From assembly GCA_004524595.1 (NCBI GenBank), contig SDOA01000001.1, positions 1-64,000 on the forward strand: 64,000 nucleotides of DNA, given 5' to 3'. A program made the translations under genes and the position numbers. The notes beneath the pieces were generated by a model. That model was not told the origin of the DNA and did no database searches. It saw nothing but the letters and a program-made list of their open reading frames with translations. Shown piece after piece: positions 26,543-35,138 of this stretch. Within the stretch, counting starts at the first letter, position 1. Every line of letters begins with the position of its first letter. Origin of the DNA: Candidatus Thorarchaeota archaeon (GTDB lineage: Archaea > Asgardarchaeota > Thorarchaeia > Thorarchaeales > Thorarchaeaceae).

Positions 26543-27768
26543 TTCGTTCCTCTTTTGATGATTTCTTTTCGAAGTCGTTTCAAATATTTATTCTGCATAC
26601 ATGAATTTGATTCAAGAGCGCAATTAATGACATATTTAGTTTCAGGACATCTCTTGCTAACATTTAGTATTGCATTGTTTGCAATCTCTGTAATCTCCTT
26701 ATTTTTGGTTTTACAGAGAATATCTACAAGTGCTGATGCTGCGGATTCATGATAAAAATTTCCAAGAGCTGTGATAGCTGTTGTAGCTATACGAGGATTG
26801 TCTGATTGAGCAAATTGTTCCATAAGAGAAACTGATTCTATAGATCGAATTCTTACATGTGCATATATTCCAGCCAGAAAGTCGCGATATCTTTGACTTG
26901 TCTGCTCGCGTTCGTAGTGGTCAAGTGATTCCTTTACTATGGCTTCAATAATTGGATAAGAAAGACTGCTTGATAGCATGCATAAATCATCCACGTTATG
27001 ATCAATCATGGAAATCAGTAACTTTTGATATGTTTTGTTAGAGGGGGTTGATAACGGTTCATTAATGGTTGATTTGTCTTCTATCACGTTGATAGATGCT
27101 TGTATTACAGATAATACTAATTCAAATTGTTCAGAGTTTATGTACCTACCTTTGATGCCAATTGATGACAATCCTTGACGACCAGTTTCACAATACCAGA
27201 GAGGAAGAACATCGTATTCCTCATCAATATATAATAGTGAAATAGTCTGATTCTTTATCTGTTGATTCTGTTCAATAGTATCAATAAGAGTTGTTGATAA
27301 TGAATTATCAAACATGTTAACATCAAAGAATAGTGAATCTCCAGATTGAACCTGTCTTATGGCCAAAGATTCAAGAAGATCATGTGCAATATTTGAAGCA
27401 TCAATGAGTGAATCTGTAGTTCTAAGATGGTTTAGTAGATCTTCATTTGAAATTGGAACTGGTTCAAGACCTGAGCATGTCAATAATGAAAACAAACTTT
27501 CTCTGAATTTCAATTCCTCAGGTTTTGATTTAGAAGGTCCTGATCCAATAGGAAGTTTGTACTGATAATTTTGTGCTTTAGACAGATGGTCGATTACTTC
27601 TTTCCATCCTTTGTCTTGCTCAATTTCTGATATTATATCAAGTAGGTCTCTCTGTCTTCTTTCTCCTATTGCATCTGTAATCAGTTGAATCCGTTGTTTC
27701 TCTTCGGATTGTTGCACATATTGTCTTACAGATTCTAATATCTCTTTGCGGCTATCTTCTTTTTTCAC
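26530..27768 (-). CDS. HEAT-repeat-like hypothetical protein
   Basis: 412 residues, mostly helical. The N-terminal 70 residues are charged helices. Residues about 310-390 show two to three HEAT-like units (SVSLMEQFAQSDNPRIATTAITALGNFYHESAASALVDILCKTKNKEITEIANNAI). No catalytic motif is visible. GGAGG lies before the ATG region. The coding sequence also contains a heptad pair at 27100-27117. It could be a scaffold or adaptor protein; no family recognised. Confidence 0.65.
   Translation of the reverse strand: MKKEDSRKEILESVRQYVQQSEEKQRIQLITDAIGERRQRDLLDIISEIEQDKGWKEVIDHLSKAQNYQYKLPIGSGPSKSKPEELKFRESLFSLLTCSGLEPVPISNEDLLNHLRTTDSLIDASNIAHDLLESLAIRQVQSGDSLFFDVNMFDNSLSTTLIDTIEQNQQIKNQTISLLYIDEEYDVLPLWYCETGRQGLSSIGIKGRYINSEQFELVLSVIQASINVIEDKSTINEPLSTPSNKTYQKLLISMIDHNVDDLCMLSSSLSYPIIEAIVKESLDHYEREQTSQRYRDFLAGIYAHVRIRSIESVSLMEQFAQSDNPRIATTAITALGNFYHESAASALVDILCKTKNKEITEIANNAILNVSKRCPETKYVINCALESNSCMQNKYLKRLRKEIIKRGTNYYK
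27100..27117. repeat. Heptad pair inside the 412-aa gene
   Basis: TTGTATTAC (27100-27108) and AGATAATAC (27109-27117), in coding sequence. The second unit matches the GTAWTAC core less well. Confidence 0.4.
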
Positions 27769-28231
27769 AAAGAACCTCCTAAGGAATTTCCAGTCCAGGT
27801 ACCTGTCCAGACAGGTATGAAATAGATACTAAAATCAAGCTCGATTAAATATATGTTGTAGAAATAATTGTATTTATTGTATTACAAGTAATAGATATTC
27901 TGGGCGATAACATTCAGAATCTGAAAAAAGACTGTTCTAAGATTAGAACTATTTAGTATTGCGAATACTAATAATGTGAGTGTGTTATACTAATGGAAGA
28001 TAAGCTGATATCATCAAATCACTATCACACTGATATTTCAGGCACTTTCATTGTCATCTCTATCTCCTCAAAAACCTCCAGGATGACCTAATCGTACCTT
28101 GAAATATTAGTCTACTAAGTGATATTTTGTATCGGCACAACTACGTTATGTAACACACTCGTGCCATTTCTTTTTCTATTAAAATGAAAAATCTAGATCA
28201 TCCTGAGTCAAAGTAGAGGTGGTATGTTGAA
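27769..28231. promoter_or_regulatory. 463-bp gap with three palindromes and a heptad triplet
   Basis: No gene is visible. Palindromes: TACCTGT-CCAG-ACAGGTA at 27800-27817, GTTCTAA-GA-TTAGAAC at 27934-27949 and TTAGTATT-GCG-AATACTAA at 27953-27971. The heptad triplet is listed separately. The first palindrome lies 32 bp upstream of the minus-strand 412-aa gene and could be its operator. The rest of the gap (27975-28231) has nothing I can name. Confidence 0.5.
27868..27894. repeat. Heptad triplet, intergenic
   Basis: TTGTATTTA (27868-27876), TTGTATTAC (27877-27885) and AAGTAATAG (27886-27894): three 9-mers in exact register. Confidence 0.65.
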
Positions 28232-28795
28232 TCATTCATTATTCATCAGATTTTCTGATTTTCTTTTTGATAATTCAGACTTTAATGCAAGCGAAGATGC
28301 AAGTTCTTCAAGAGCTGCGAGAATCATGCGTTCAGTCACATTAATAGTTTCTAATTCTTCTGAGGTGAGTTCTTTCTTTCCAGACAGAATATCACGAATC
28401 TGTCTATAATCGCTAATGCGTGCGGCTACTTCTTCAAATGGACGAAAGATATTTGATTCGAAGAGCCCTAGATAGGCAAGAAGTAACATTGTATAGAGAA
28501 CTTTTGAAACATTTCTGCGTGCTTGATTTAGGGTCCTGTTAAATGATCCTCTTGAAACACCTTTAGCCCTTTGTCCTTTTTTTGACCGAAAGGATGCTTT
28601 ATCATCGTAAGTGATATGAGCGCCATATAGATCTTCGACTACGAGATCAATTAATAGGGTTTCTAATTGAGCTTGACTTAATGTTGATTGCTCCTGTAGA
28701 CGTTTAAGAATTGGCTCTTGAAGAACATGTTTTGCACCTGATGTAATATCTTTCAAAGTTTTCATTTTAGTTTGGATATTTTCATTATCATTCAT
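28232..28795 (-). CDS. Hypothetical helical protein, 187 aa
   Basis: Almost wholly alpha-helical and charged. A basic stretch SKKGQRAKGVSRGSFNRTLNQARRNVSK (about 78-105) could bind nucleic acid. It is followed by a hydrophobic helix VLYTMLLLAYLGLFE, and C-terminal helices with TSEELETINVTERMILAALEELASSLALK. The N-terminal part, about 25-60, may be a small helical bundle. No family recognised. It is located within the heptad-rich zone. Confidence 0.6.
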   Translation of the reverse strand: MNDNENIQTKMKTLKDITSGAKHVLQEPILKRLQEQSTLSQAQLETLLIDLVVEDLYGAHITYDDKASFRSKKGQRAKGVSRGSFNRTLNQARRNVSKVLYTMLLLAYLGLFESNIFRPFEEVAARISDYRQIRDILSGKKELTSEELETINVTERMILAALEELASSLALKSELSKRKSENLMNNE

Positions 28796-28956
28796 ATTAT
28801 AACACCAATCATGATTCAGAGTGAATTAAGGGGTTCCTAGAGCCTTTTCAAACATAGATAGATAAGTTATCTCAAGTTTGTTCTATCATGTTGTACGGAT
28901 ACAATATTGTATACAAAATAGATTGCTCTTAAATGTCATCATGTACCAAAAAAAAG

Positions 28957-28974
28957 TTGTAATACAAGTAATAA
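28957..28974. repeat. Heptad pair, intergenic
   Basis: TTGTAATAC (28957-28965) then AAGTAATAA (28966-28974), immediately after the 3' end of the minus-strand gene at 28982-29395. The gap 28796-28981 holds nothing else recognised. Confidence 0.6.
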
Positions 28975-28981
28975 TCTTATT

Positions 28982-29395
28982 TCATCTATTTGATAATGTC
29001 CATTCATTATCTGGGGTTATTGTGACAAAACCAAGTATGAGATTTCCTCTTACTTCATCAAATTTGTATATACCAAAAATATGTCTACCAGAGTTATCAA
29101 TCCATTCTATTTTTCCTCTCAAGAGGTAATGTTGAAACATGATTCTACAATGTTTGCGAATGGAGGCAAATAGGTTACGATGTCTTCTTCGTTGTGATGG
29201 TCGAATACCCCATCTTGAAAAAATAAAGCGATTAGTCAAGTTATTACTTGATACAAGTATAGACTTTCTTCCTTTCTTTTCAACATTGGCGGATTCCAAT
29301 AATGTGCTCTTTAAGCAATCTGGAATTGAAGCTAGTACTGATGGAGTAGCTTCCGGATCTCGGAGTTGTGTCTTAATAGGTGTGGTATTTGTCAA
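28982..29395 (-). CDS. Hypothetical protein, 137 aa
   Basis: The N-terminal half is polar; a strongly basic middle (WGIRPSQRRRHRNLFASIRKHCRIMF, about 62-88) is followed by a beta-rich end (GKIEWIDNSGRHIFGIYKFDEVRGNLILGFVTITP). A basic helix plus beta sheet could contact nucleic acid, but no family is recognised. It is flanked on both sides by heptad pairs (28957 and 29455). Confidence 0.55.
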   Translation of the reverse strand: MTNTTPIKTQLRDPEATPSVLASIPDCLKSTLLESANVEKKGRKSILVSSNNLTNRFIFSRWGIRPSQRRRHRNLFASIRKHCRIMFQHYLLRGKIEWIDNSGRHIFGIYKFDEVRGNLILGFVTITPDNEWTLSNR

Positions 29396-29454
29396 GCCTG
29401 GTCAAAGATTAATCAGTATCTAGCCTTAAGAGGACATATCATTCCTGTAATTCG

Positions 29455-29472
29455 ATGTAATACAAGTAATAC
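29455..29472. repeat. Heptad pair upstream of hypF
   Basis: ATGTAATAC (29455-29463) and AAGTAATAC (29464-29472), 20-37 bp before the hypF ATG, in the divergent gap. Both cores are perfect GTAATAC. Confidence 0.65.
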
Positions 29473-29491
29473 AAGCTCGATTTAAATTAAA

Positions 29492-31909
29492 ATGCCACTT
29501 CACTGGATTAATATTTACGTGAATTTTCTTCATGAGAATGGAGCTAAGATTTTGAAAAGAAAGGCAACTATTAACGTGACTGGGATAGTTCAAGGAGTTG
29601 GATTCAGACCTTTTGTATATCGAACAGCAAGGTCCTTGTCCCTTTTTGGATATGTACTCAATTTAGGAGATGCAGGAGTCAAGATTGTAGTAGAGGGAGA
29701 AGAAGAAGATATTCTAAAACTAGTGAACAAGATCAAACACGATTCTCCATCAATATCACGAATAGATACTCTTGATATTGTCTGGCAAAAAACGAAAAAT
29801 GCATTCAGAAGCTTTGAGATTAGCAAATCCTCAATGAATAGAAATGATGAAGCAATTCCAGTTATTCCTCCAGATATTGCCATCTGTGGAAACTGTATTA
29901 ATGACCTTACTAGCTCCTTGTCACGGTGGTATCTCTATCCGTTTACGTCATGTGCAGCATGTGGACCAAGATTCTCAACAATAACAGACTTACCCTACGA
30001 CAGACCAAATACTACAATGGTAGATTTTCCGCTTTGTAATACTTGTAATATAGGTTATACAAATCCTCTTGATCGTCGTTATCATGCACAAACTACAGCA
30101 TGTCAAGACTGTGGACCTATGTATCGTCTTTTAGACAAACAAGGTCACTCAATTAATAGTCATGAACCGATTAGGGAAGTTGCTAGATTAATTAGTGAAG
30201 ATGAAATCATTGCTATACAAGGAATTTCGGGAACTCATATTGCTACAAAGACAAGTGATCCAAAACCAATCGAGGTTCTTCGAAAAAGAAAAAGAAGGTC
30301 ACAAAGGCCCTTTGCAATTATGGTAAGAGATTTTGATACGCTTCAAAAAATTGTTCATACTAATACAATAATTGAAAAATTGGTCACATCATGGAGAAGA
30401 CCAATAGTTCTTGTTCCCAAGAGAGATGATGAATCAGATGTATTACAAATAATACCAAAAGAATCGTGTGATTTGATTGCACCTGAGCTTGATACCATTG
30501 GGGTAATGTTGCCTTATGCCGCAATTCACCATCTTCTTTTCGATTACACAGATGAACCCGCTCTTGTTTTAACAAGTGCAAACCCAACGGGTATGCCTAT
30601 GTATATTGAAACAAGAACAATCATTAGCGAGCTAACAGATATTGTCGATTACTTCTTGGTTCACAATAGGAGAATTCACCAACGTGCCGACGACTCAGTA
30701 GTAAAATTAATTGATGAAGAAAATCCAATCTTCATCAGACGTGCAAGGGGATATGTACCTGAACCAATTCCGTTCAATGGTCCTTGGAAATCAAGCAAGC
30801 TCTTAGGAGTTGGCCCTGAAGAAAAAGCAACAGGATCGATATTGAAAACAGGTCAAATCTATATGACCCAATATATAGGGGATACAAATCATGTTGAAAA
30901 CATCGAATTCTTGTCGGATGCTATCAATCACATGCAACACCTTCTAGGTGTTTCAAAATTAGATGCAATCGCATGTGATTTGCATCCTGAATTTCTTAGT
31001 ACTGAACTTGCTGAGAAACTTGCTTTAGAACAGAACATTCCACTCTTTCGTGTGCAACATCATCATGCACATCTGGCTGCAATTATGGTTGATGGATTAC
31101 TCCCATATGATAATCGTATTGTTTGTATTACAGCTGATGGGTATGGATACGGGGAAGATGGTTCTGCTTGGGGAGGAGATATTCTTGTGGGAGATTTGAA
31201 AAGATTTGAACGGAGAGGTGGTCTAAAGGCTCAAGAGTATACTGGAGGAGACCTTTCTGCAATATATGCAGCACGGTCATTCATAGGGATAGTCAGTGAT
31301 GAATTGGAGCGTGTTAAGACGATTAACATATTGAAGTCAGCAAACATCTCACAAGAAACCCCATTATCAGAAGAGTTGTTAGAAGTTCTAATTAAAGCGA
31401 CAAGAAAGAAAATCAATACAATCAAAAGTACGAGTGTTGGAAGGTTTCTTGATGCTGTTGCAGTTGCATTAGGCGTTTGCTCTGAAAACTCTTATGATGC
31501 AGAATGTCCAATGAAACTAGAATCAATAGCGAGACCTACTGATATCGAACTTGAATCATATTTCATTAAGTCAGACTATGGTACAGTATTGGATACAACA
31601 CAGTTTCTTGTACAAATAGTAGACCTAATGTATAAAGGAGTCAAAAGATCCGATCTTGCATTTGCTGCACAATGGTATCTTGGTCAAGGGCTTGCTGAAA
31701 TAGCATGCGATGTTGCTGACTCTGAAGGAATCTTACATGTTGGATTTTCAGGAGGAGTGGCACTCAATCGTATAATTACTAAAGCAATTGATAAAAAAGT
31801 TCGTGAGAATGCACTTGTACCAATATTTCATTCATTAATTCCTCCTGGAGATGGTGGCGTATCTGTAGGCCAAGTTGCTTCTACTGCAGCAAGGCTTACT
31901 GATTATTAA
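29492..31909 (+). CDS. hypF: Carbamoyltransferase HypF
   Basis: 805 residues. Acylphosphatase domain (GIVQGVGFRPFVYRTA), two Cys-rich zinc modules (CGNCINDL...CAACGPR and CNTCNIGY...CQDCGP), a YrdC-like domain (PIEVLRKRKRRSQRPFAIMV), and a Kae1-like C-terminal domain with HHHAHLAAIM. HypF makes the carbamoyl group for the CN ligands of [NiFe] hydrogenase. The start could also be TTG at 29552 (MKRKATINVTG). With the HycI-type protease at 3.5 kb this implies a [NiFe] hydrogenase in the genome. Confidence 0.96.
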   Translation: MPLHWINIYVNFLHENGAKILKRKATINVTGIVQGVGFRPFVYRTARSLSLFGYVLNLGDAGVKIVVEGEEEDILKLVNKIKHDSPSISRIDTLDIVWQKTKNAFRSFEISKSSMNRNDEAIPVIPPDIAICGNCINDLTSSLSRWYLYPFTSCAACGPRFSTITDLPYDRPNTTMVDFPLCNTCNIGYTNPLDRRYHAQTTACQDCGPMYRLLDKQGHSINSHEPIREVARLISEDEIIAIQGISGTHIATKTSDPKPIEVLRKRKRRSQRPFAIMVRDFDTLQKIVHTNTIIEKLVTSWRRPIVLVPKRDDESDVLQIIPKESCDLIAPELDTIGVMLPYAAIHHLLFDYTDEPALVLTSANPTGMPMYIETRTIISELTDIVDYFLVHNRRIHQRADDSVVKLIDEENPIFIRRARGYVPEPIPFNGPWKSSKLLGVGPEEKATGSILKTGQIYMTQYIGDTNHVENIEFLSDAINHMQHLLGVSKLDAIACDLHPEFLSTELAEKLALEQNIPLFRVQHHHAHLAAIMVDGLLPYDNRIVCITADGYGYGEDGSAWGGDILVGDLKRFERRGGLKAQEYTGGDLSAIYAARSFIGIVSDELERVKTINILKSANISQETPLSEELLEVLIKATRKKINTIKSTSVGRFLDAVAVALGVCSENSYDAECPMKLESIARPTDIELESYFIKSDYGTVLDTTQFLVQIVDLMYKGVKRSDLAFAAQWYLGQGLAEIACDVADSEGILHVGFSGGVALNRIITKAIDKKVRENALVPIFHSLIPPGDGGVSVGQVASTAARLTDY
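30034..30051. repeat. Heptad pair inside hypF
   Basis: TTGTAATAC (30034-30042) plus TTGTAATAT (30043-30051), encoding the C-N-T-C-N-I zinc motif. A second coding pair at 30438-30455 reads ATGTATTAC and AAATAATAC. Because the first is dictated by conserved Cys residues it may be coincidental. Confidence 0.4.
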
Positions 31910-31927
31910 CTGTATTAATAGTAATAC
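31910..31927. repeat. Heptad pair between hypF and iorB
   Basis: CTGTATTAA (31910-31918) and TAGTAATAC (31919-31927) fill most of the 23-bp convergent gap. Confidence 0.55.
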
Positions 31928-31932
31928 ATTAG

Positions 31933-32547
31933 TTATAGCAGTCTTTTTACCTGATTTATACCATTCTCAACAGCTTTCAGATTAATCGTTTCATATTTAG
32001 ATGGAAATGAATCACGAATAGCTTGATACGCAGTTTCGGTACTTATAGGAACAATACCAGTGCCAATGACACCTCCAAACATGACCATATTGAGAGCTTT
32101 GGAACTCCCTGCATCTAATGCTACACTATGAGCATCAAATATAATGATCTTATCGGTGAATTTCTTTATTGATTGAATGATATCAGTGTGGTTAGGATAC
32201 TCAGCTTTTCCCATAGATACCGCAACAGGATACTGAACATGCGAAGACATCAAGACATAACCATCTTTCTTCACAAGATGGATTTCTCGTAATGTTTCGA
32301 CTGGTTCAAAACCTACAAGTAAATCAGCTGTTCCTGAATCAATTACAGGTCCCATCGCATTATCACCAATTCTGACTGTACAGACAACATGTCCTCCTCT
32401 CTGTGCCATTCCATGAATTTCACCCACACGGACATTCAGACCTTCCGCTAGTGCTGCTTTAGCCAGTATCTCTGCAAGTGTGAGGACTCCCTGTCCTCCA
32501 ACTCCAGAGATTGCAATATTGATTGTATTACTTGTATTACTTGTCAT
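31933..32547 (-). CDS. iorB: Indolepyruvate:ferredoxin oxidoreductase beta subunit
   Basis: 204 residues. AISGVGGQGVLTLAEILAKAAL at the N-terminus and GEIHGMAQRGGHVVCTVRIG are the gamma-domain motifs of IorB. It starts directly at the iorA stop (TGAATG) and so is translationally coupled. The extra N-terminal T-S-N-T-S-N-T codons are created by a heptad array lying over the start. IorAB oxidises aryl pyruvates (from Trp, Phe, Tyr) to aryl-acetyl-CoA and reduced ferredoxin. Confidence 0.95.
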   Translation of the reverse strand: MTSNTSNTINIAISGVGGQGVLTLAEILAKAALAEGLNVRVGEIHGMAQRGGHVVCTVRIGDNAMGPVIDSGTADLLVGFEPVETLREIHLVKKDGYVLMSSHVQYPVAVSMGKAEYPNHTDIIQSIKKFTDKIIIFDAHSVALDAGSSKALNMVMFGGVIGTGIVPISTETAYQAIRDSFPSKYETINLKAVENGINQVKRLL

Positions 32548-32549
32548 TC
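32523..32549. repeat. Heptad triplet over the iorA/iorB junction
   Basis: TTGTATTAC (32523-32531), TTGTATTAC (32532-32540) and the weaker TTGTCATTC (32541-32549). It lies inside the iorAB operon, covering the iorA stop and the first eight iorB codons. Confidence 0.65.
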
Positions 32550-34440
32550 ACTCAGCCTCCCGTTTAATCGCTCCTTGTGGACAAACCGCCACACAGGTAC
32601 CACATAGATTACAAAGAGTTTCATCAATGACTGCTTTCTCTGTTTCAGGATCCATATACATTGCTGGACATGATAGTCTGTTTAGGCATCTCTTGCATGC
32701 TGTACACATCTCCGAATCAACATAGTACTTTAATTGTTTTTCACCAGTTCTGCGGCGGTCAGCTGCAGTAAGAAGTGCACAGGGTTCTTTGGATATGAGA
32801 ACTGCAGGACTATGGTGTTCTCTTGTCCATGCAACCATCTCTCTCACTTCACGAACAAGATTAGCTAATGATTCAAATGGATATACTGTCTTTACATATT
32901 TAACTCCAAGACCTTTACAAACATCTTCGATATCTATAGGCGGAACCTCTTTTCTCATTCCGGTCATGCCAGTACCAGGATGCGGTTGATGACCTGTCAT
33001 TGCAGTTGTTCTGTTATCAAGAACTACAAGACATATTCTATGTTGATTATATACTGCATTAACAATACCTGGTAAACCTGAAGCAAAGAACGTACTATCG
33101 CCAATAGTCGCTACAACATCTTGATCAGTGACTTCTGCTAGACCACATGCTGTTGTAATGGACGATCCCATATCAAAGAGAATGTCTGCAGTTTCAAGAG
33201 GTGGTGCAATGCTTAGAGTATAGCATCCGATATCTGAAGGATAGATAGCTTTTCCACGTGTGGCTGTTCGTATTGCATAATATGATGCTCGATGTGGACA
33301 TCCAGCACAGAGTAGGGGAGGTCTCGGAGGAAGATTTTCTATTGTAGAGAATTTAGTATCAATATCTCCCCAATTAATAGGTGTATTACAATTAGTAATA
33401 TTAGAGAGAGCTTCAATCACAATTCGTGGACTGTATTCACCTATTCGTGAAAAGTAACCCTGTTCTTTGCCTAGAATATCAACTGATACATTATTGAGCT
33501 GAGCAAGTCTACGGGTATGTGTTTCAAGAAATGGTTCAAGTTCTTCTACTACTACTACTGTCTTGTGTTTTTGTAAGAAACCAACAATTTTCTTTTCAGG
33601 AATAGGGTGTGTGATTCCAAGTTTTAGAATTTCAGCATTGATATTCATCATTTGTAGTGCTTCTCTTACATAATTATACGAAACACCACTTGTGATAATT
33701 CCCAGTTCACCAGAACCAATAATGAAATTTAGAGTACTGTTCTCAGAAAATTCAAGCGCTTTTTCAATCTGTTTTAGTAACCATGGATGACGCATCCTTG
33801 CAACAGCAGGAACGGGAACAAATCTATACGGCTCTTTCTCAAATTCAATCTTATCAGTTCTTGATGGAATTGGCCCATATTCTATAGGAGCTCTAGTATG
33901 ATTGACACGAGTTGTTGTTCGAAAGAGGACGGGAAGCTCGAATCTTTCCGAGAAGCTATATGCCTCTAGTAACATAGATTTCGCTTCAATCGGATCACTC
34001 GGCTCCATCAATGGCATGTTACCCATCAATGCATAATATCTACTATCATTCTCGTTTTGTGAGCTCCACATGCTAGGATCATCAGCTACAATAATGACCA
34101 TTCCAGCTCGTACTCCAACATAAGCAAGAGAGAAGAAAGGATCTGCAGCAACATTGAGGCCTGGTCCTTTACAGACCATCATAGATCGGACTCCTGCAAC
34201 CGCAGCAGCTCCTGCAACTTCTAATGCAACTTTTTCATTTGTACTAAATTCAAAATAGAAGTTAGGTATATGTGGAGCCATGAAGGTCAGATTATTTCCA
34301 ATTTCACTACTGGGAGTGCCCGGATAGAGTGCTACAAGTCGAACTCCAGCCTCTAGAACACCTCTGGCTATTGCTTCATTAGCTAACAGAAGCATCTTTT
34401 TTCCTGGTTTATCTTCAAGCAGTTCATGAGGTTTTGCCAA
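32548..34440 (-). CDS. iorA: Indolepyruvate:ferredoxin oxidoreductase alpha subunit
   Basis: 630 residues from TTG with GGAGG about 7 bp upstream. GVLEAGVRLVALYPGTPSSEIG, PPLLCAGCPHRASYYAI, and DIGCYTLSIAPP with the TPP-binding GDSTFFASGLPGIVNAVYNQ are IorA motifs. The C-terminal 60 residues are a ferredoxin domain with two 4Fe-4S motifs (CTACKRCLNRLSCP, CNLCGTCVAVCP). It forms the IorAB enzyme with the next gene. A weak heptad pair (33381-33398) lies in its coding sequence. Confidence 0.97.
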   Translation of the reverse strand: MAKPHELLEDKPGKKMLLLANEAIARGVLEAGVRLVALYPGTPSSEIGNNLTFMAPHIPNFYFEFSTNEKVALEVAGAAAVAGVRSMMVCKGPGLNVAADPFFSLAYVGVRAGMVIIVADDPSMWSSQNENDSRYYALMGNMPLMEPSDPIEAKSMLLEAYSFSERFELPVLFRTTTRVNHTRAPIEYGPIPSRTDKIEFEKEPYRFVPVPAVARMRHPWLLKQIEKALEFSENSTLNFIIGSGELGIITSGVSYNYVREALQMMNINAEILKLGITHPIPEKKIVGFLQKHKTVVVVEELEPFLETHTRRLAQLNNVSVDILGKEQGYFSRIGEYSPRIVIEALSNITNCNTPINWGDIDTKFSTIENLPPRPPLLCAGCPHRASYYAIRTATRGKAIYPSDIGCYTLSIAPPLETADILFDMGSSITTACGLAEVTDQDVVATIGDSTFFASGLPGIVNAVYNQHRICLVVLDNRTTAMTGHQPHPGTGMTGMRKEVPPIDIEDVCKGLGVKYVKTVYPFESLANLVREVREMVAWTREHHSPAVLISKEPCALLTAADRRRTGEKQLKYYVDSEMCTACKRCLNRLSCPAMYMDPETEKAVIDETLCNLCGTCVAVCPQGAIKREAE

Positions 34441-34519
34441 TAAATGATCCTCCGTGTTATAGCATTGTTCGAAGAAATATTGATTGATGTATCAGTCTTG
34501 TGGTATTGAACTGAATTTG

Positions 34520-34561
34520 GAACATGTGTTCTAATTTTCTAATTCATTGGAACACGTGTTC
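34520..34561. promoter_or_regulatory. Two GAACAYRTGTTC palindromes left of the origin
   Basis: GAACATGTGTTC at 34520-34531 and GAACACGTGTTC at 34550-34561, 30 bp apart (about three helical turns), both followed by TAA. They lie 80-120 bp upstream of iorA. Two more copies lie to the right of the ORB pair. Confidence 0.7.
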
Positions 34562-34572
34562 TAAACACTATC

Positions 34573-34743
34573 ACACCCCTGCATTTCCAGTAGAAAATAT
34601 TAGATATTCTTCTATAATTTTAGATATGGATAAGTATAAATAGCTGTTTTTGCAGTTTGTATTTATCTCCATTTTTATCATATATTGATCAATCGTTTAA
34701 AACCCACCAGTTTTTAGTTTCTGCAGTGGAAATAAAGGGGTGT
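34573..34743. other. Probable replication origin: inverted ORB-like boxes flanking AT-rich DNA
   Basis: Left box 34573-34596 (minus strand) reads TTTCTACTGGAAATGCAGGG plus GTGT. Right box 34717-34743 (plus) reads GTTTCTGCAGTGGAAATAAA followed by GGGGTGT. Both match the archaeal origin recognition box layout (TCCA-x-TGGAAA-x-x-AAGGGG). They face opposite ways with G-strings pointing outward and enclose about 120 bp of very AT-rich sequence (34597-34716) suited to unwinding. The same gap has four 12-bp palindromes around it. The assignment rests on motif similarity; an initiator (Orc1/Cdc6) gene is at 58 kb. Confidence 0.7.
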
Positions 34744-34798
34744 TATCCAGATATTTCTTAGCTCTTATCCCTATTCATATCTCAAACATATTAACTAG

Positions 34799-34810
34799 AA
34801 CACGTGTTCT
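34799..34810. promoter_or_regulatory. GAACACGTGTTC palindrome right of the origin
   Basis: Identical to the copy at 34550-34561. It lies 20 bp after the stop of the minus-strand 99-aa gene and 56 bp right of the right-hand ORB-like box. Confidence 0.65.
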
Positions 34811-34830
34811 AATTCTCTTTATTTTTATAT

Positions 34831-35130
34831 TCAGAGGACTTCTTTTACTATCTCATAAATTCTAACGTGAAGAATATCTTGATACACGGAGAATAAATGG
34901 TCAAAAAGAGATCTATAATCACTGGGTACTACGATAGCTGAATCAGCAACTGCCTGAGCTCCACTACATTCATCTAAGAGACCAGGTTTTCTTCTCTCTC
35001 GAATTCCGGACTTTGTCTTCCAAGAATAGGTATAGCCATAGAGTTCTTTGGTAAAAGCTACACGTCTTGCATTACTTCGTCGTGCATGAGTACAATCATA
35101 GAGATACAGATAGGTTACCACTTCACTCAC
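34831..35130 (-). CDS. 99-aa protein of unknown function beside the origin
   Basis: Protein-like composition with many aromatics: YLYLYDCTHARRSNARR at the N-terminus, KELYGYTYSWKTKSGIRERRKPG, a DSAIVVPSDYRSLFDHLF helix, and a VRIYEIVKEVL end. A strand-helix-strand fold with a basic loop seems likely. No family recognised. It sits between the ORB pair and the LKR gene, bracketed by GAACAYRTGTTC palindromes, one just 9 bp before its start. It may be the regulator that binds them or an origin-associated protein; both are guesses. Confidence 0.6.
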   Translation of the reverse strand: MSEVVTYLYLYDCTHARRSNARRVAFTKELYGYTYSWKTKSGIRERRKPGLLDECSGAQAVADSAIVVPSDYRSLFDHLFSVYQDILHVRIYEIVKEVL

Positions 35131-35138
35131 AATTTATT

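Noticed and set aside
28878..28930. ATTGTATACAA-type palindrome at about 28902 as a heptad member
   Set aside because: Lacks the GTAWTAC core and 9-bp register, so it was not counted.
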